A stretch of 64,000 nucleotides of DNA from Hippopus hippopus (GCA_946811185.2 OX328111.1:42086388-42150387); one strand, 5' to 3'. Counted from the first letter of the stretch, positions 10,696-22,364 are shown. The notes: generated by a model not told the origin, from the sequence alone. Translations and numbers: made by a program.

Positions 10696-10968
10696 TTAAC
10701 CCTTTACCAAATAATCCTGTTTTAATGACCCTGAGGACAACAGCTTTTGAAAACATTGTGGGAAAAAGAGAAAATGCTAGTAAGCAGTATTTTCTCTTTT
10801 TCCCCACAAAGTGTCTACCTTTCCAAAGTAAGTTTCACTTCATGTCTGTGAAAGGGTAAAAAATTTTCTGGAAAAAGGAGAAAATGCTGGTTAACCTGCA
10901 TGTTTTCCTTTTCCAACACTGTCTTCAAAAGCGGTCTCTTTCAGTGTTGTTAAAACACAGAATTAACA
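10696..10968. mobile_element. Chimeric family A (short arm on both sides)
   Basis: A + orientation left half (TTAACCCTTTACCAAATAAT) joins a - orientation right half (TCAGTGTTGTTAAAACACAG), with two hairpin remnants between. Confidence 0.6.
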
Positions 10969-11764
10969 CTCAGTTAACTGGACACAACATTCTGAAACTG
11001 AACCTCAGTCTACTTTATTTTACTATATTTTGAAAAATACGCTGTTGAAATTACTACTGTGAAGTAACAGACAAATTATTTATTGTGTTTTTTGATTAGT
11101 TAAACAGGGAAATAGTTTCGACTGTGGGTCATACACGCTTTCATATTCATTTTAATGAAGAGGGTGAGAGAATCTATTTAAACAATAATTATGCTACTGG
11201 AGCGGAGACCATTTTATATGCTTTGCATGAGTGAAGGGGTGGACTTGATTTGGTTTTTTTTAGCACTCTGACTAGACTGTAGCAGCACACTAAATCAACA
11301 TATGAAACCTAACAGACAGCGTCAAGTGATAGGAAAAATTAAAGATGCCCTACAATGGTTGCAATATTGTTGTTACAGGGCTATTAATTAGCTGTAGTAT
11401 CTTGTCATCCACAATAAAATATTTTAGTTGAAAGACTTAAACTATTATTTCTATCAATGAAATGTAAATGACCAGCTTGCAATACAGATGGATGTCTTAC
11501 AGAGACTTTCATGTCAAAAAGCTATCCTTTGTACTTTTTATTTAGTATGAGGTCATGTGACTACTTTCACTGCACTACCTAATACAAATTGAATACTCAA
11601 AAGTGTTCTGGAACAGCTACTGCTTTATTTTCATTTGTGAATATCCGTGCACTAAGTAAAATGAGTGCTCAAATCAGTTAAATCAAGTCCACCCCCCAGA
11701 AGAAATGCTAGCTGCAGTTGTTGTTCCTGTAAATTGTTACCGCATCACCTTTTGGTTATAGTAG
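10969..11764. other. No feature recognised
   Basis: AT-rich stretch in the large LRRC23-like intron; no exon-like frame or known repeat seen. Confidence 0.4.
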
Positions 11765-11906
11765 ACCACTTTTTAAAAAACATCAAGACAAAAGGAGAAA
11801 TTGCTTTGTATTACTGTATTTATGTATTAACCCTTCTCACAATGTTTTCAAAAGGCTTCTTTCTCAGTGTGGTTAAAACTTGGGACTGTGTATTAAATAG
11901 TTAATT
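11765..11906 (-). mobile_element. Family A fragment
   Basis: Degraded hairpin followed by the short arm GACTGTGTATTAAATAGTTAA. Confidence 0.55.
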
Positions 11907-12048
11907 AGGATATATTATCCTTATCTTACAAGGATGTTTTCAAAGTTGTAGGAATAGGGAGCAATTGTTTGATTATCATTCCTAAAATTTGACAAAAAAA
12001 AAAAACCACGGAAATTCCTATATTTGGTAATGGGCTCATGAGTGAATG

Positions 12049-12218
12049 AATTACCTCACAATCCCGACTTTTGACAACCGTTAGGATAAAGGCTTTTGAA
12101 AACTGTATTTTCTGTCCCTCCAACAACAATTTTCAGTTTTTGAGTCACATTCATTTTGTCATCTGCAAATGCTTTCAGTTTGGACAGGTCTAAAATTTGT
12201 TGTTTGGTAAAGGGTTAA
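12049..12218 (+). mobile_element. Family A lacking its hairpin
   Basis: Both outer arms are present (CCTCACAATCCCGAC; GTTTGGTAAAGGGTTAA), but the 66-bp palindrome is reduced to GAAAACTGTATTTTCTG. Confidence 0.75.
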
Positions 12219-12499
12219 GATATAATGGTACAACTGCAGCTAGCATCTCTGACCTAAACTTAAAGTATGATAGTCATTGTCCTTGTTCCTGCTAAGTACA
12301 AATTGTGCATGCATGTACCCATAAACAGTATGTTATCAGAGAGAACATAATTTTGTATTGGATCTTAGGTAAGTTGGCATAAGGATATGTCACAAATGAT
12401 ACTTCAGAGTATGCAAAACTGTACATGAACACATGAGTTCCATGGATGAAACCCAATTCAGTTCTATGAAGGAGGTATAAACTGATATCACGCATGAAA

Positions 12500-12590
12500 T
12501 AAAATATTGCATACTTGAAATGTGTGCAAGTTAAGAAAATTTGTATAAATACCGGTAGGAATATTACACTGAAAACAAGAGATTACAAGA
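12500..12590. repeat. Dispersed repeat pair member
   Basis: TGTGTGCAAGTTAAGAAAAT ... GAATATTACACTGAAAA recurs at 13640-13700. Class unknown. Confidence 0.5.
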
Positions 12591-12893
12591 AAAAATCGAT
12601 ACTAATCAAATCACTCCTCTATTACCAAAAGATCGTTAATTTTTCTGCCTCTGACAAAGACTACTCAGGGAAGCATTGTGAAAAAAGGAGTGTTATCCCT
12701 ATTGATCCTTCATTTGAGAAATGACTTTTTCCACAAGATTTTTTAATTGTCATTCAAAACCGTATTTATTTTTGGTCAAATGTGTCTCTCTATGTCACGT
12801 CTACCAGTATAAGGTATATCAGGAAATAACATATATGCGCATATACAGTAATGACCTATGTTAAAATAATTCTCAGCTAGGGCTATGTGAATA

Positions 12894-13128
12894 TTAACCC
12901 TTTACCAAAAAATTTTTACAGTTTTAACAACCCTTGAGAAGAAGACCTTCGAAAACATTGTGGAAAATATAGAAAAATGCTGGTAACCAGTATTTTCTCC
13001 TTTTCTCAAAATGCTTTCTACCATTCAAAGATACATGTAAATTTTAATTTTTTAGTTACATTCATTTTGTTGTCTGCAAATGCTTTTAATTTGGAGGATG
13101 CTAAAAATATACTGTTTGGTAAGTGGCT
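12894..13128 (+). mobile_element. Family A copy
   Basis: TTAACCCTTTACCAAAAAAT start; hairpin with a few mismatches; right end eroded. Confidence 0.75.
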
Positions 13129-13339
13129 AAGCTATGCAAACACCTTTCCCAGAATTTTTCAATCCCGTGGAAACCCATCAAACTTTTTATTTACCCAATC
13201 GTTTAACCTTTTACTGTACATTGTTGTTTTTGCCTCCCACACACCTAACCTTCCCGCCAGTCTTTCATTAGGACAAGTGTATTTAGATTAGATTAGCTTT
13301 ATATGTGTAAATATACTGATGTTTTCATATAAAGTGAAC

Positions 13340-13470
13340 TCTTTATCAGACATAGAATCTCACATAAGTTGGCATTTGAGATAAAATTTTATTAAACAAG
13401 TATAGCAAAAAATAAAAGTTATTAAGCAAGTCTCTGGCTAGTATGATAACATTTTTTTGTGGACAAAAGT
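13340..13470. mobile_element. Family I foldback (degraded)
   Basis: CATAAGTTGGCATTTGAGAT with AAATTTTATTAAACAAG; only a loose right arm. Confidence 0.5.
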
Positions 13471-13867
13471 AATAGAACTTTAATTCAAAAGCCAACAACT
13501 GTCAGATTCTTTTTATCACATAATTTCAAGCATTATCAGTCATAATATGCAAAACCATACACACACATTAGTAATTTCCTCTGATTCACCTCTCCAAAAA
13601 AATAAAATGATGTCATAATTATGTGACATCACACTATGCTTAATTCATATGTGTGTAAGTTAAGAAAATGTTCAAGTTGAATATTACACTGAAAATAAAG
13701 GGGGCTATGTGATGAAATGGAATTTTAGACTTGTCTGTATTGACGACATTAATTATGCATAATAGCAAATAGAATTTGAACCAAACGATGTGATTTGTCT
13801 TTGAAATGGTAGAAAACAGTGAGAAAGGGAGAGTATTCATCTACATGACACTTTACCATCTCAAAGT

Positions 13868-14055
13868 GATACCACGATGTTGAGAAAAAACACTTTTGAA
13901 AAATATTTTTGAAATATGAGAAATTGCTAGTAACCATGGTTATCAGCTGTTTCCAACAAGTTTTGTATCCTTTGTAAGACAAATCTTATCCTTGAGTCCC
14001 ATTTCTTTTGTCGTCTGGAATTGCTTTTAATTTTGACAAGTCCAAAATTTCATCA
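13868..14055 (+). mobile_element. Family A, degraded
   Basis: GATGTTGAGAAAAAACAC arm, poor hairpin, GTCGTCTGGAATTGC arm; a second fragment lies at 13720-13836. Confidence 0.5.
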
Positions 14056-14059
14056 ACAG

Positions 14060-14287
14060 GTTTACCCTATACCACCCAATCCAGAGGTCTAACAACCTAT
14101 GAAAATTAGACTTTTAAAAACCATTGTGGGAAAAGGAGAAAATGCTGGTAATCAGCATGTTCTCCTTTTCCAACAATGTTTTTTAACCTTTCAGAAAAAA
14201 AAAATCATTTGAACTACATTGAATTTGTTGTCTGCAAATGCTTTCAATTTGGACCAGTCTAAAATACTGTTGTGTGGTAGAGTTAAG
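14060..14287 (+). mobile_element. Family A copy
   Basis: TTTACCCTATACCACCCAAT to TGTGTGGTAGAGTTAA; hairpin centre GCTGGTAATCAGC. Confidence 0.85.
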
Positions 14288-14361
14288 CATGGGTATTATT
14301 ATATTCAAGTGAATCTGCATGCCCTGTTGCATCAACTTTACTAGAAAAGTTGGACAAAGAG

Positions 14362-14481
14362 TTAACCCCCTTTACTACAAAATCCCATGTTTTGATGAGT
14401 CAGAATGTTTTTGAAAACAATGTGTGAAAAGGAGTAAATGCTGGCTGCCAGCATTCTCTCCTTTTCCCTCAATGCTTTTTA
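14362..14481 (+). mobile_element. Family A left half
   Basis: TTAACCCCCTTTACTAC through hairpin GCTGGCTGCCAGC, then truncated. Confidence 0.7.
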
Positions 14482-14604
14482 GTTAGGCTTTTTTTTAGAC
14501 ATACTGTTTACTGTAATAATTGAAAGAATGATGAGGGAAAACATCATGGTGTAAAATGCAACTGCTTGATTGCAAGCAATTGGTCATTCTCCCACACTGT
14601 TGTC

Positions 14605-15206
14605 AAAACTAGAGGCGCTTGAGCGCCTGTATCGCTCCACAGGCCTGATATTTCTATAATGGCGAAAGGAAGTTTTTAACAATTATCATTCAATCCTGCA
14701 TTTTAGCTCACTGAAGAAACAATTTAGTAGACAACCACCATAGGAACTTACCTGCAAAACAACAATGAAATCCAATGAATAGTTTTAGAGAAGAAATTTT
14801 TCAAAGATTTTACTTTATACCATAAAAGGAAAATGAGTCTCCCATAAAAGCCATGTTTTTTGACAGATCTTTTTTTTTTTAAGGAATTCTGTAAACCTGT
14901 ATCTAAGGAACATTCCTGCAAAATAATAATGCTATCCAAATAGCGGTTTGGGAGGAGAAGATTTTTAAAGGTTTTTTACTTTGGTTGCCATGGCAACCAG
15001 AATTCTTCATGGAACACAATTATTTGAAGGAATTTGAAAGAGGACCACCAAAGGAACATTCCTGTGAAATTTGGTAAAAATCCAGTCAATAGTTTCTGAG
15101 GAGAAGTTTTTTAAAGAAAAAGTTTACGGACGCACGGACGCACGGACGCACGACAGACACAACGCCATGACAATAGCTCTCTGGCCTTCGGCCAGTGGAG
15201 CTAAAA
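14605..15206 (+). mobile_element. Family G element ending GAGCTAAAA
   Basis: Opens AACTAGAGGCGCTTGAGCGC and closes with a GGACGCAC triplet repeat, AATAGCTC and GGAGCTAAAAA. The interior has 2-3 diverged ~170-bp subrepeats around GGAACATTCCTG. Confidence 0.65.
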
Positions 15207-15465
15207 ACTGTCTTCTGAAGAGCTGTGAAATTGTCACATTTTTATATGTATTTTTTTTGTAATTGTAATGAAGATGGGTGAAACTCTTGTTCCATGTAAT
15301 TAGAAGTAAGCTACTTAGTATGAATTAATGTAATCAGAAACAGTGTCTCAAATTTTCTATTTTAGAAATGAATTATGTTATAATTATGTGTATTTGATAA
15401 TGGCATCATTGAGGTAAAATTGCATTTCATTATGTCATCAATGAAGCATATGTATTAATATAAAT

Positions 15466-15930
15466 GAGTGGCCCTTTGGCAAAAGATGCTTTAACTCTTT
15501 ACCAAACGATTAAATTTAGGACTTGACCAAGTTGAAAGCATTTGTAGACGACAAATAAAATGTAGTGCAAATTATGATTTCTGTCTTTGATAGGATAGAA
15601 AACATTGTGGGAAAAGGAGAAAATGCTGGTTACCAGCATTTTCTCCTTTTCCCTCTATGTTTTCAAAAGGATTCTTCTCCAGGGTCGTTAAAACTCGGGA
15701 TTTTACGTTAAAGAGTTAATGCATTTTTGTAATGCATTATACCAAGCAATTTGTTGAATAATATGGTTCTATTTTGTCTAAAGACTGGAAAAATCATGAG
15801 GTAGAATGGTCCCTTGACATGCAAAAAATTTACCTATAGAAAAAAGTTTCGACTCATGTCAGCCTGTGCAGTCAGACATAGGTGGGTACTTTATGTAGAC
15901 ACATTAAACCACCTTTTCACAAAGTATGAC
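15466..15930 (+). mobile_element. Family B MITE interrupted by family A
   Basis: Left tip GAGTGGCCCTTTGGCAAAAG and right part TAATGCATTATACCAAGCAA onward belong together around the A copy. Confidence 0.75.
15491..15719 (-). mobile_element. Family A nested in family B
   Basis: TTAACTCTTTACCAAACGAT to AAAGAGTTAA; perfect inner stem. Sits in the terminal TTAA of family B. Confidence 0.9.
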
Positions 15931-15974
15931 TCAAATGTACATGTATTTAGTTATGTCGTCATTAACTCTTTCCT

Positions 15975-16055
15975 TACAAAAAGCTTTTGTGGACAGTGTA
16001 GATCAAGATCAGACTGCACAGAACGTGCAGTCTGATCTCTGATCTACACTGCCCA
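15975..16055. mobile_element. Family D palindrome
   Basis: AGTGTAGATCAAGATCAGAC paired with GTCTGATCTCTGATCTACAC around CAGAACGTG. Clearest D copy. Confidence 0.8.
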
Positions 16056-16276
16056 CTTCTTTATACTAGATTATGACCAAACTGGTTCTCCATTTTGCAG
16101 CAAAAGTGTATAAGTGGCCTTTGAAAAAAATGTATCTTTATTTTATTAGTAGTGAGGGTTACAGTGTTCTATTAGTATATGTATATTTGCTCATGTCATC
16201 ATTAAAGTATGTTATAGGTTTATTTGCTCTCGTCATCGGTTAAGTATTTTAAAAGTGTATTTGATTATGTTGTCAG

Positions 16277-16327
16277 CAACAAAATGAAGAGGAACAACAA
16301 CAACAAGCCGAGGAGGGCGGAGATTAA
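16277..16327 (+). CDS. LRRC23: Alternative terminal exon A of the LRRC23-like gene
   Basis: After TTGTCAG it reads, in phase 0, QQNEEEQQQQAEEGGD then TAA. The Glu/Gln-rich tail fits the preceding AEEEAAE helix and the acidic LRRC23 C terminus. No AATAAA follows closely; a foldback (16478-16568) and a G-rich minisatellite do. It could be an alternative or cryptic exon. Confidence 0.6.
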   Translation, partial: QQNEEEQQQQAEEGGD

Positions 16328-16477
16328 GTTTGTAAAAAAATAGATTTAGTTGAAAGAAAACACGTAAGACAAAGCCCATTGTCAACTTGTAGTCTAGCTT
16401 TTGTGTGTGAAATGTATTCCATGAAAGAAACCAAGGACATGAGGCCATATTCACCAAAGGTTGTAAATAGTGTTTGA

Positions 16478-16568
16478 ATTTGAAATTCCAAATGTAGCCA
16501 TCTGATTGGCTGAGATGCTTCGTCTCGGCCAGTCAGATGGCAACTCCTGGAATTTAGAATTTGAAATT
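16478..16568. repeat. Foldback with CTTCG loop
   Basis: GAATTTGAAATTCCAAATG / CTGGAATTTAGAATTTGAAA and GCCATCTGATTGGCTGAGA / TCTCGGCCAGTCAGATGGC pair across GCTTCG. Lies 150 bp after terminal exon A. Confidence 0.75.
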
Positions 16569-16789
16569 AAAGTAAATGGTGACTATGGTTCCTATTATTT
16601 ATTTCTTCTTTTTTTTTGGGTGGGGGGTTGGGAAGAGGTAAAATTCCAAAGTATGTTCTACTTTGATTTGATCATGCTTTTCATGGAGTATAGTTTAGAT
16701 AAAATGTATTAACTGACTTTCTTTCATCATTCTGTCAAACTTGGTCTAAACAATCTGCAAAGAGCTACCCACGTCACCTATGCGGGAGA

Positions 16790-17402
16790 AAGGTTATATA
16801 GAAAGTAATGTAATGGGAGTGGGGGTGTGGGTGGAAAGGTTATGTAGATAGTAGTGTAATGGGGGGATGTTAAAGATTACACATGTAAAGGTCTTAATGT
16901 AATGTGGGTGGGGATGGAAAGGTAATATAGGTAGAAATGTAACATGGAGGGGGTAAGAGGTTATATAGATAGTAATGTAACATGGATGGAGGTGGGAAAG
17001 TTATGTAGATAGTAGTGTAATGTGGGGGGAGGGGAACAGAATTAAGGTCATATAGGTATTAATGTAATGCGGGTGGAGCTGGAAAGGTTATATAGGTAGT
17101 AATGTAACATAGGTGGGGGTGGAAGGGTTATATAGGTAGTAATGTGGCGGGGGGGAAGGGGGGATAGAAGCTTTATATAGGTGTTGATGTGATGTGGGTG
17201 AGAGGTGGAAGGTTATATAGGTAGAAATGTAACATGGGGAATGGATGGGTGGAAAGGTTGTATTGGTAGCAATGTAACATGGGTGGGGTGGAAATGTTAT
17301 AAAGGTATTAATTTAACATGGGTGGGAGTAGAAAGGTTATATACATGTAGGTCGTAATGTAAAGTGGGTGGGGGCAGAATGGTTATATAGGTGGAAATGT
17401 AA
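16790..17402 (+). repeat. G-rich minisatellite, ~42-bp unit, ~15 copies
   Basis: Consensus GGTTATATAGGTAGTAATGT then AACATGGGTGGGGGTGGAAA, with unit lengths from ~38 to ~50. Runs of 4-9 G on the plus strand. Confidence 0.9.
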
Positions 17403-17591
17403 CTGAATGATGAAAGAGAAAAATGCTCTTTGTTTTTTAGTAGCTGTGTAACACTGTATTATTAAAGTAGCTCACTTTTAAAGGTATTCTTTTAACATCA
17501 TGTGACTGTAGAAAAGATTATTATGTAGTTAATATCAACAATGTTGCCAATTAACTTCTTTGCTTTTAATAGCAAGACACAAGTGCTTGAT

Positions 17592-18023
17592 TTAACCCTT
17601 CACCAAACAATCCCAAGTTTGACAGCCCTGACAGAAAAATCTTTTGAAAACATTGTGGGAAAAGAAGAAAGTGCCGGCATCCACCCCCTTCTACCCAGTC
17701 AGAGAACAACCCTTTACCACACAAAATTTCAAACTTGTCCAAACTTAAAGCGGTTGCGACAACAAACTGAATGTGGCTCAAATGATGGGATTTTGTCTTG
17801 GGTAAGATAGAACACATTGTGGAAAAGGAGAAAATGCTGGTTACCAGCATGTCTCCTTTTCCCACAATGCTTTCAAAAGTCCTTTACTTGGGAGGGGGGG
17901 GGGGTCATTAAAAGTCTGAATTGTGTGGTAAAGCATTAAGATCATTTGTGCCAGTTTTGACTGTCATCTGCAGATGTTCTGAATTTGGAATAGTCTAAAA
18001 TCTATTGTTTGGGTAATGGTTTA
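17592..18023 (+). mobile_element. Family A host, split by a second A
   Basis: Left half 17592-17705, right half 17940-18023 (GTCATCTGCAGATGTTC ... TTGTTTGGGTAATGG). Confidence 0.7.
17706..17939 (-). mobile_element. Family A nested in family A
   Basis: AACCCTTTACCACACAAAAT to GTGTGGTAAAGCATTAA; contains a G12 run. Confidence 0.8.
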
Positions 18024-18131
18024 AACTTGCTGATCACATGACCACATTGTTGCCCCTTCAGGAAACCTAATGAGAGCAATAACCATGTAAGTAAGAGTGC
18101 ATTTACTGGTAATAGGGCTTCTTAACTGGGT

Positions 18132-18430
18132 TTAACTCTTTACCACTCAGTCCCAAGTTTAAATGACCCTGAAGGAGAAGGTTTTTGAAAACATTGTGGG
18201 TATAGGAGAAAACTTTGGTAACCAACATTTTCTCCTGTTCCCACAATGTTTTCTACCTATCAAAGGACAAATACTATAATTTGAAAAAAAAAAAAAACAT
18301 TTGAATTGCCGTCTGTACCTGCCTTTAATATGGATACTGGTTTCCAGCATATTTTTCCTTTTCCAAGGATGTTTTGATAAGTCTTCTTCACTAGGGTTTT
18401 TAAAATGCTAGATTGTTTTGTAAGGGTTAC
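18132..18430 (+). mobile_element. Family A plus extra half copy
   Basis: TTAACTCTTTACCACTCAGT and hairpin, then after 18340 a second half hairpin and short arm in opposite orientation. Confidence 0.65.
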
Positions 18431-18505
18431 AAAAATTTCAATTACACTTTGTGTTTGTGGGTCAGCAATCTATATTTGGTTTTAAAAGTGTTTGAAGGCT
18501 GTTGG

Positions 18506-18733
18506 TTAACCCTTTACCACACAATCCCGACTTCTAGCGACCCTGAGAAAGAGAGCGTTTGAAAACATTGTTGGAAAAGGAGAAAATGCTGGTAACCAGC
18601 ATTTTCTCCTTTTCCCACAATGTTTTCTAACCTTCCCAAAACAAATTTCAACTTTTGAGTTACATTTAATTCATTGTCTGCCAATGCTTTGGATTTCAGT
18701 AAGTGTAAAATTTTGTTGTTTGGTAAACGGATA
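18506..18733 (+). mobile_element. Family A, near-intact
   Basis: TTAACCCTTTACCACACAAT to TTTGGTAAACGGATAA; one stem mismatch. Confidence 0.9.
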
Positions 18734-19112
18734 AAAAAAACATCTGGGATGCATGAAGAGGTAAAATTGCTGTTTTAATATGATTTAACCTTTTATCAAA
18801 CAGGCTAATAAATGAAGAACTATTTACAGTAGCGGCACCATTTTTCACATCGGCTGAGGAAAGTTTGCTCTGTATGATGATATAAGTTTCCTGCGGCTAC
18901 TTTCAAAATCTGCTAACTTTCTAGCAATGTCCACGTATTTCAGGGACATACCTCGTACATGCATAGCATTAAGAAGCCCAGCCATTGCTTTAGACAGTAT
19001 GGGGATGACTTATTATTTTTTTGGTCAAGGGTTTTTGCACCCAAGGCTGTTGGAAAAGTTCATGCTTTCTTTTCTCGATTACCTGTCTTGAAACTCTTAC
19101 ACATCAAAGGGA
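18734..19112. other. No feature recognised
   Basis: Intronic sequence of the LRRC23-like gene; no coding or repeat signal beyond single words. Confidence 0.4.
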
Positions 19113-19331
19113 GTTAACCCTACATCAAACAATGCCAAGTTTTAACAAGTCTAGGAGAAAAGCCTTTTGAACAAAATTGTGGGAATAGAAGGAAATGCTG
19201 GTAACAAGCATTTTCTCCTTTTCCCCACAATGATTTCTACCCTTTCACAAACACATCCGATATTTTAAGCCTTATTTCTGGTCTGCAAATGCCTTCAGCT
19301 TTGAGGAGTCTTAAATTTTGTTGTCTGTTAA
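19113..19331 (+). mobile_element. Family A, joined pair (1)
   Basis: TTAACCCTACATCAAAC to TTGTCTGTTAA; shares TTAA 19328-19331 with the next copy. Confidence 0.75.
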
Positions 19332-19549
19332 CCCTTTATCATACAACAAAATAATAGACTGTTCCAAATTCAAATCAATTGCAGACAAGAAATTAAATGT
19401 AGCTGAACCAATGTTGTCTACTAAGGGTAGATAACATTGTGGGAAATGGAGAAATGCTGGTTAGAAGCATTTTCTCTTGTTTCCAATAATGTTCTCAAAG
19501 GTTTTTTCTTTGGGTCATTAAAACTTGGGATTGTGTGGCAAAGGGTTAA
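19328..19549 (-). mobile_element. Family A, joined pair (2)
   Basis: TTAACCCTTTATCATACAAC to GTGTGGCAAAGGGTTAA. Confidence 0.8.
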
Positions 19550-20486
19550 AGAGTTTTTAAGATATCAATAACAATTTGTTCTGGCTTACGTAGATGTACT
19601 AACAAACAATTTCATATTCCTTCAAGTTTGAATAAAACTTTAAAATTCAAAGTACTAATTAATGTTTCCATAGCAATGCTTATTCTTGTCTGTGTCAAAA
19701 AACAAAAATATAACATTTTGAAACAACCCGTTTCAAACAACTTGTTTAACCTGGGTGAAAAACATTTGGACATTCGGGTGATTACAATTATTGTTTATAG
19801 ACAACTGTTGTAATTTAAATCCCTTGGATAACTCGTGTGTGAGCTGGAATTATTATTATTTTTTTTTTTTTTAGTTTTTCGTGACACATTAAAGTCATAC
19901 TTAAATCATAAAGAATCTGCAATATGTTAACAGTCAACACTAGAACTATGAGATCAAAGATTAGCAGGACTGTTAAAATATTCTACTTGAATCAAAATGG
20001 AGAAAACATAAAGGAAAACATAATATGAAAATGTCAGGCTGTTCAATAATAAGCATTTTTTGAAAAAAGAAAATTGGCGCATGAAGCATGGATGTGGGAG
20101 ACTACAAAAAATAGAAAAGCAGTTGCAGATCAAAAATGGGAAGAGGACAAGGTCTATGAATAACATTAAATTTTGTAGCCTTTGTTTCATTTTGTAAATT
20201 TATGCACATGTCTCAATGTAAGAGTTTAAATAGGCAATTATAAATTAATGTGCACATAACGTGTAGATCTATTCATAGGCATAGACTTCACTACATAATT
20301 TAATCTATATGAATTTACAAAATAAGTGTTTGTTCAAAATCTAGATAGGTGAAACCCTGCTATCAGACCACCCTGCCAATAACTGGCAGTAAGACTAAAT
20401 TTCAACAGTATGACTGATGTTTTTCATAGAGTTGTTTTACTGTACACTGTAGACCTTAAATTCAGTGTTGATAAAAAAAAAAAATT
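19550..20486. other. No feature recognised
   Basis: AT-rich LRRC23-like intron sequence; no exon with flanking splice sites found. Confidence 0.4.
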
Positions 20487-20708
20487 ATCTTGGAGTGAGT
20501 AGAAAACATTGTGGGAAAAGGAGAAAATGCTGGTTACCAGCATTTTCTCCTTTTCCCACTATGTTTTCAAAAGCCTTTGCCTTGAGGGCCGTTTAACTCG
20601 AGATTATGTGATGAAGGGTTAACCAGCATTTTTTCCTTATCCCACAAAATTTTTAGAGACCTTGATCCTGAGAATAATTAAAACTCAGGTTTGTGTGGTA
20701 TTATGTTA
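20487..20708 (-). mobile_element. Family A half copy plus fragment
   Basis: Perfect hairpin and short arm to GAAGGGTTAA, then a second half (CAGCATTTTTTCC to GTGTGGTATTATGTTAA) ending 24 nt before terminal exon B. Confidence 0.8.
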
Positions 20709-20732
20709 ATTTTTTTTCATATTTTCTTTCAG

Positions 20733-20777
20733 AGCAAGAAGGGGTCCGATGTTGAAGATGAGGAAGAAGCTGACTGA
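20733..20777 (+). CDS. LRRC23: Alternative terminal exon B of the LRRC23-like gene
   Basis: A strong acceptor (long T tract then TTTCTTTCAG) is followed in phase 0 by SKKGSDVEDEEEAD and TGA. ATTAAA hexamers at ~20838 and ~20861 could serve as polyadenylation signals. A family A fragment ends ~24 nt before the AG. The better acceptor and poly(A) context make this the likelier main terminus. Confidence 0.65.
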   Translation, partial: SKKGSDVEDEEEAD

Positions 20778-20997
20778 TACAGTATCCATAACAGCATTTT
20801 TTTTTTCTTATTTCCTCCAAAAAGTTCACTATGCTTTATTAAATTTGTGTGAAATCTTGTCATTAAAACTTTGAAATACTACTAGTTTATCATTAAAAGA
20901 CTTCATAGGGTACTTTTAGATCAACTAAAAACGGTTACAAGCTGGCCAAAAAAATTCAGAAAGCTGTTCTCCTTTTCAAGAACTTTTTAATAACTTT

Positions 20998-21222
20998 AAT
21001 TTTCACCAGAAAATGGTCTTTTTTAAATTGAAAGAATTGCAGCTGACAAGTCATCAAATAGAACTCAAACGAGGTTTCCTTAGGAAATGGTAGGAAACAT
21101 TGTAGGGAAATGAAGAAAATGCTGGTGAACAGCATTTTCTCCTTTCCCCACAATGTTTTCCTATTCCAACAAATTTTTTTAATAAGTGTCACTAAAACAT
21201 GGGATTTCTTAGTACAAGCTAA
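20998..21222 (-). mobile_element. Family A, degraded
   Basis: Hairpin AAACATTGTAGGGAAATGAA with loop GCTGGTGAACAGC is intact; outer arms weak. Confidence 0.65.
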
Positions 21223-21251
21223 TAGAAGAGGTCTGTGATACTACATGTATT

Positions 21252-21520
21252 TGAGCAACACTCCGGCAAAAGGGGGCTTTATGCATCTCCCTGATGTATT
21301 ATACCAAGCAAGTCATTATGGGTCCATAAAATCCATTTTTTCCAACAATGTCCATAAAATCTATATTTTCTAACAATTTATTAAGTTTGAAGGTGGAATG
21401 GTCCTTTGACAGGCAGAAAATGTCTGGTACCAGAAAGTATCGACCCATATTAGCCTGTGCAGGCTAACATGCGTCGATACTTTTTCCAGATGCAATAAAC
21501 CCCCTTTCCACAGAGCATAG
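21252..21520 (+). mobile_element. Family B MITE
   Basis: GAGCAACACTCCGGCAAAAG to CCACAGAGCATAGTA, with an internal doubled TCCATAAAATC segment. Confidence 0.8.
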
Positions 21521-21650
21521 TATATTTATTTCTTGTTTGATATTGATTTTGTTCCGGAACTGTTTTGTTACATTGACAAAAAAAAAAGCAAAAGACTGTA
21601 ACCTTGCAGAAATATTTATTTGTGTTTTGGTTCTCTCACTGTTAACTATG

Positions 21651-21870
21651 TTAACTCTTTACCAAACGACACATATTTAGATCCAAATTGAAAGTATTAG
21701 CAGATGACAAATAAATTGTGCTAAAATGTTGGAATTTGTCTTAGAAATGTAGAAAACATAGCGAGACACTGAGAAAATCTTGTATACCAGTATTTTCTCC
21801 TTTTCCCACAATGTTTTCATAAAACCTTCCCTGGCGTGGTTAAAATTCAGAATCGTGTGGTAAAGGGTTC
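21651..21870 (-). mobile_element. Family A copy
   Basis: TTAACTCTTTACCAAACGAC to GTGTGGTAAAGGGTT; first stem arm degraded. Confidence 0.8.
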
Positions 21871-22175
21871 AGGAAAGAATATGAATGAAACATGTGTAAA
21901 TGAGATATAAATCAACTAATTACATACAAATTGTGTGTTCCTTGATTCTTTGACTTCACATATACACATCAGTTATATAATCATATTATATTTCATGTGT
22001 CTATTTTTAGAAATGTTATGGGTAAAGAAATATCGTAATTTAAGCTGGGGGGAATTATTTCCTCGTCACAGTGAATATTTTCCTTCTGCCGAAAATCTGG
22101 AACTACTTTTTTAAGTTTTTAAGTTTTAAAAGTGGCATTCGTTGACAAAATCATCAGAGGAAATATAATATATAA

Positions 22176-22332
22176 TTTATTTCATCAGCTTGTAGTTAAT
22201 ATGGGGAAATATTTGCCTCAAAAGGGAAAGGTCCACGAAAATAACTCGTGCCTTACGGCACTCATTATTTTCGCAAACCTTTCCCTTTTTCGGCAAATAT
22301 TTCCCCATATTAACCACAAGCTGATGAAATAA
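22176..22332. repeat. Family E long foldback
   Basis: Arms of ~65 nt: TTTATTTCATCAGCTTGT / ACAAGCTGATGAAATAAA. The loop holds its own GTGCCTTACGGCAC hairpin. Confidence 0.88.
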
Positions 22333-22364
22333 ACTCTATTTCTCAACTTTTTACCTACTTGTAA

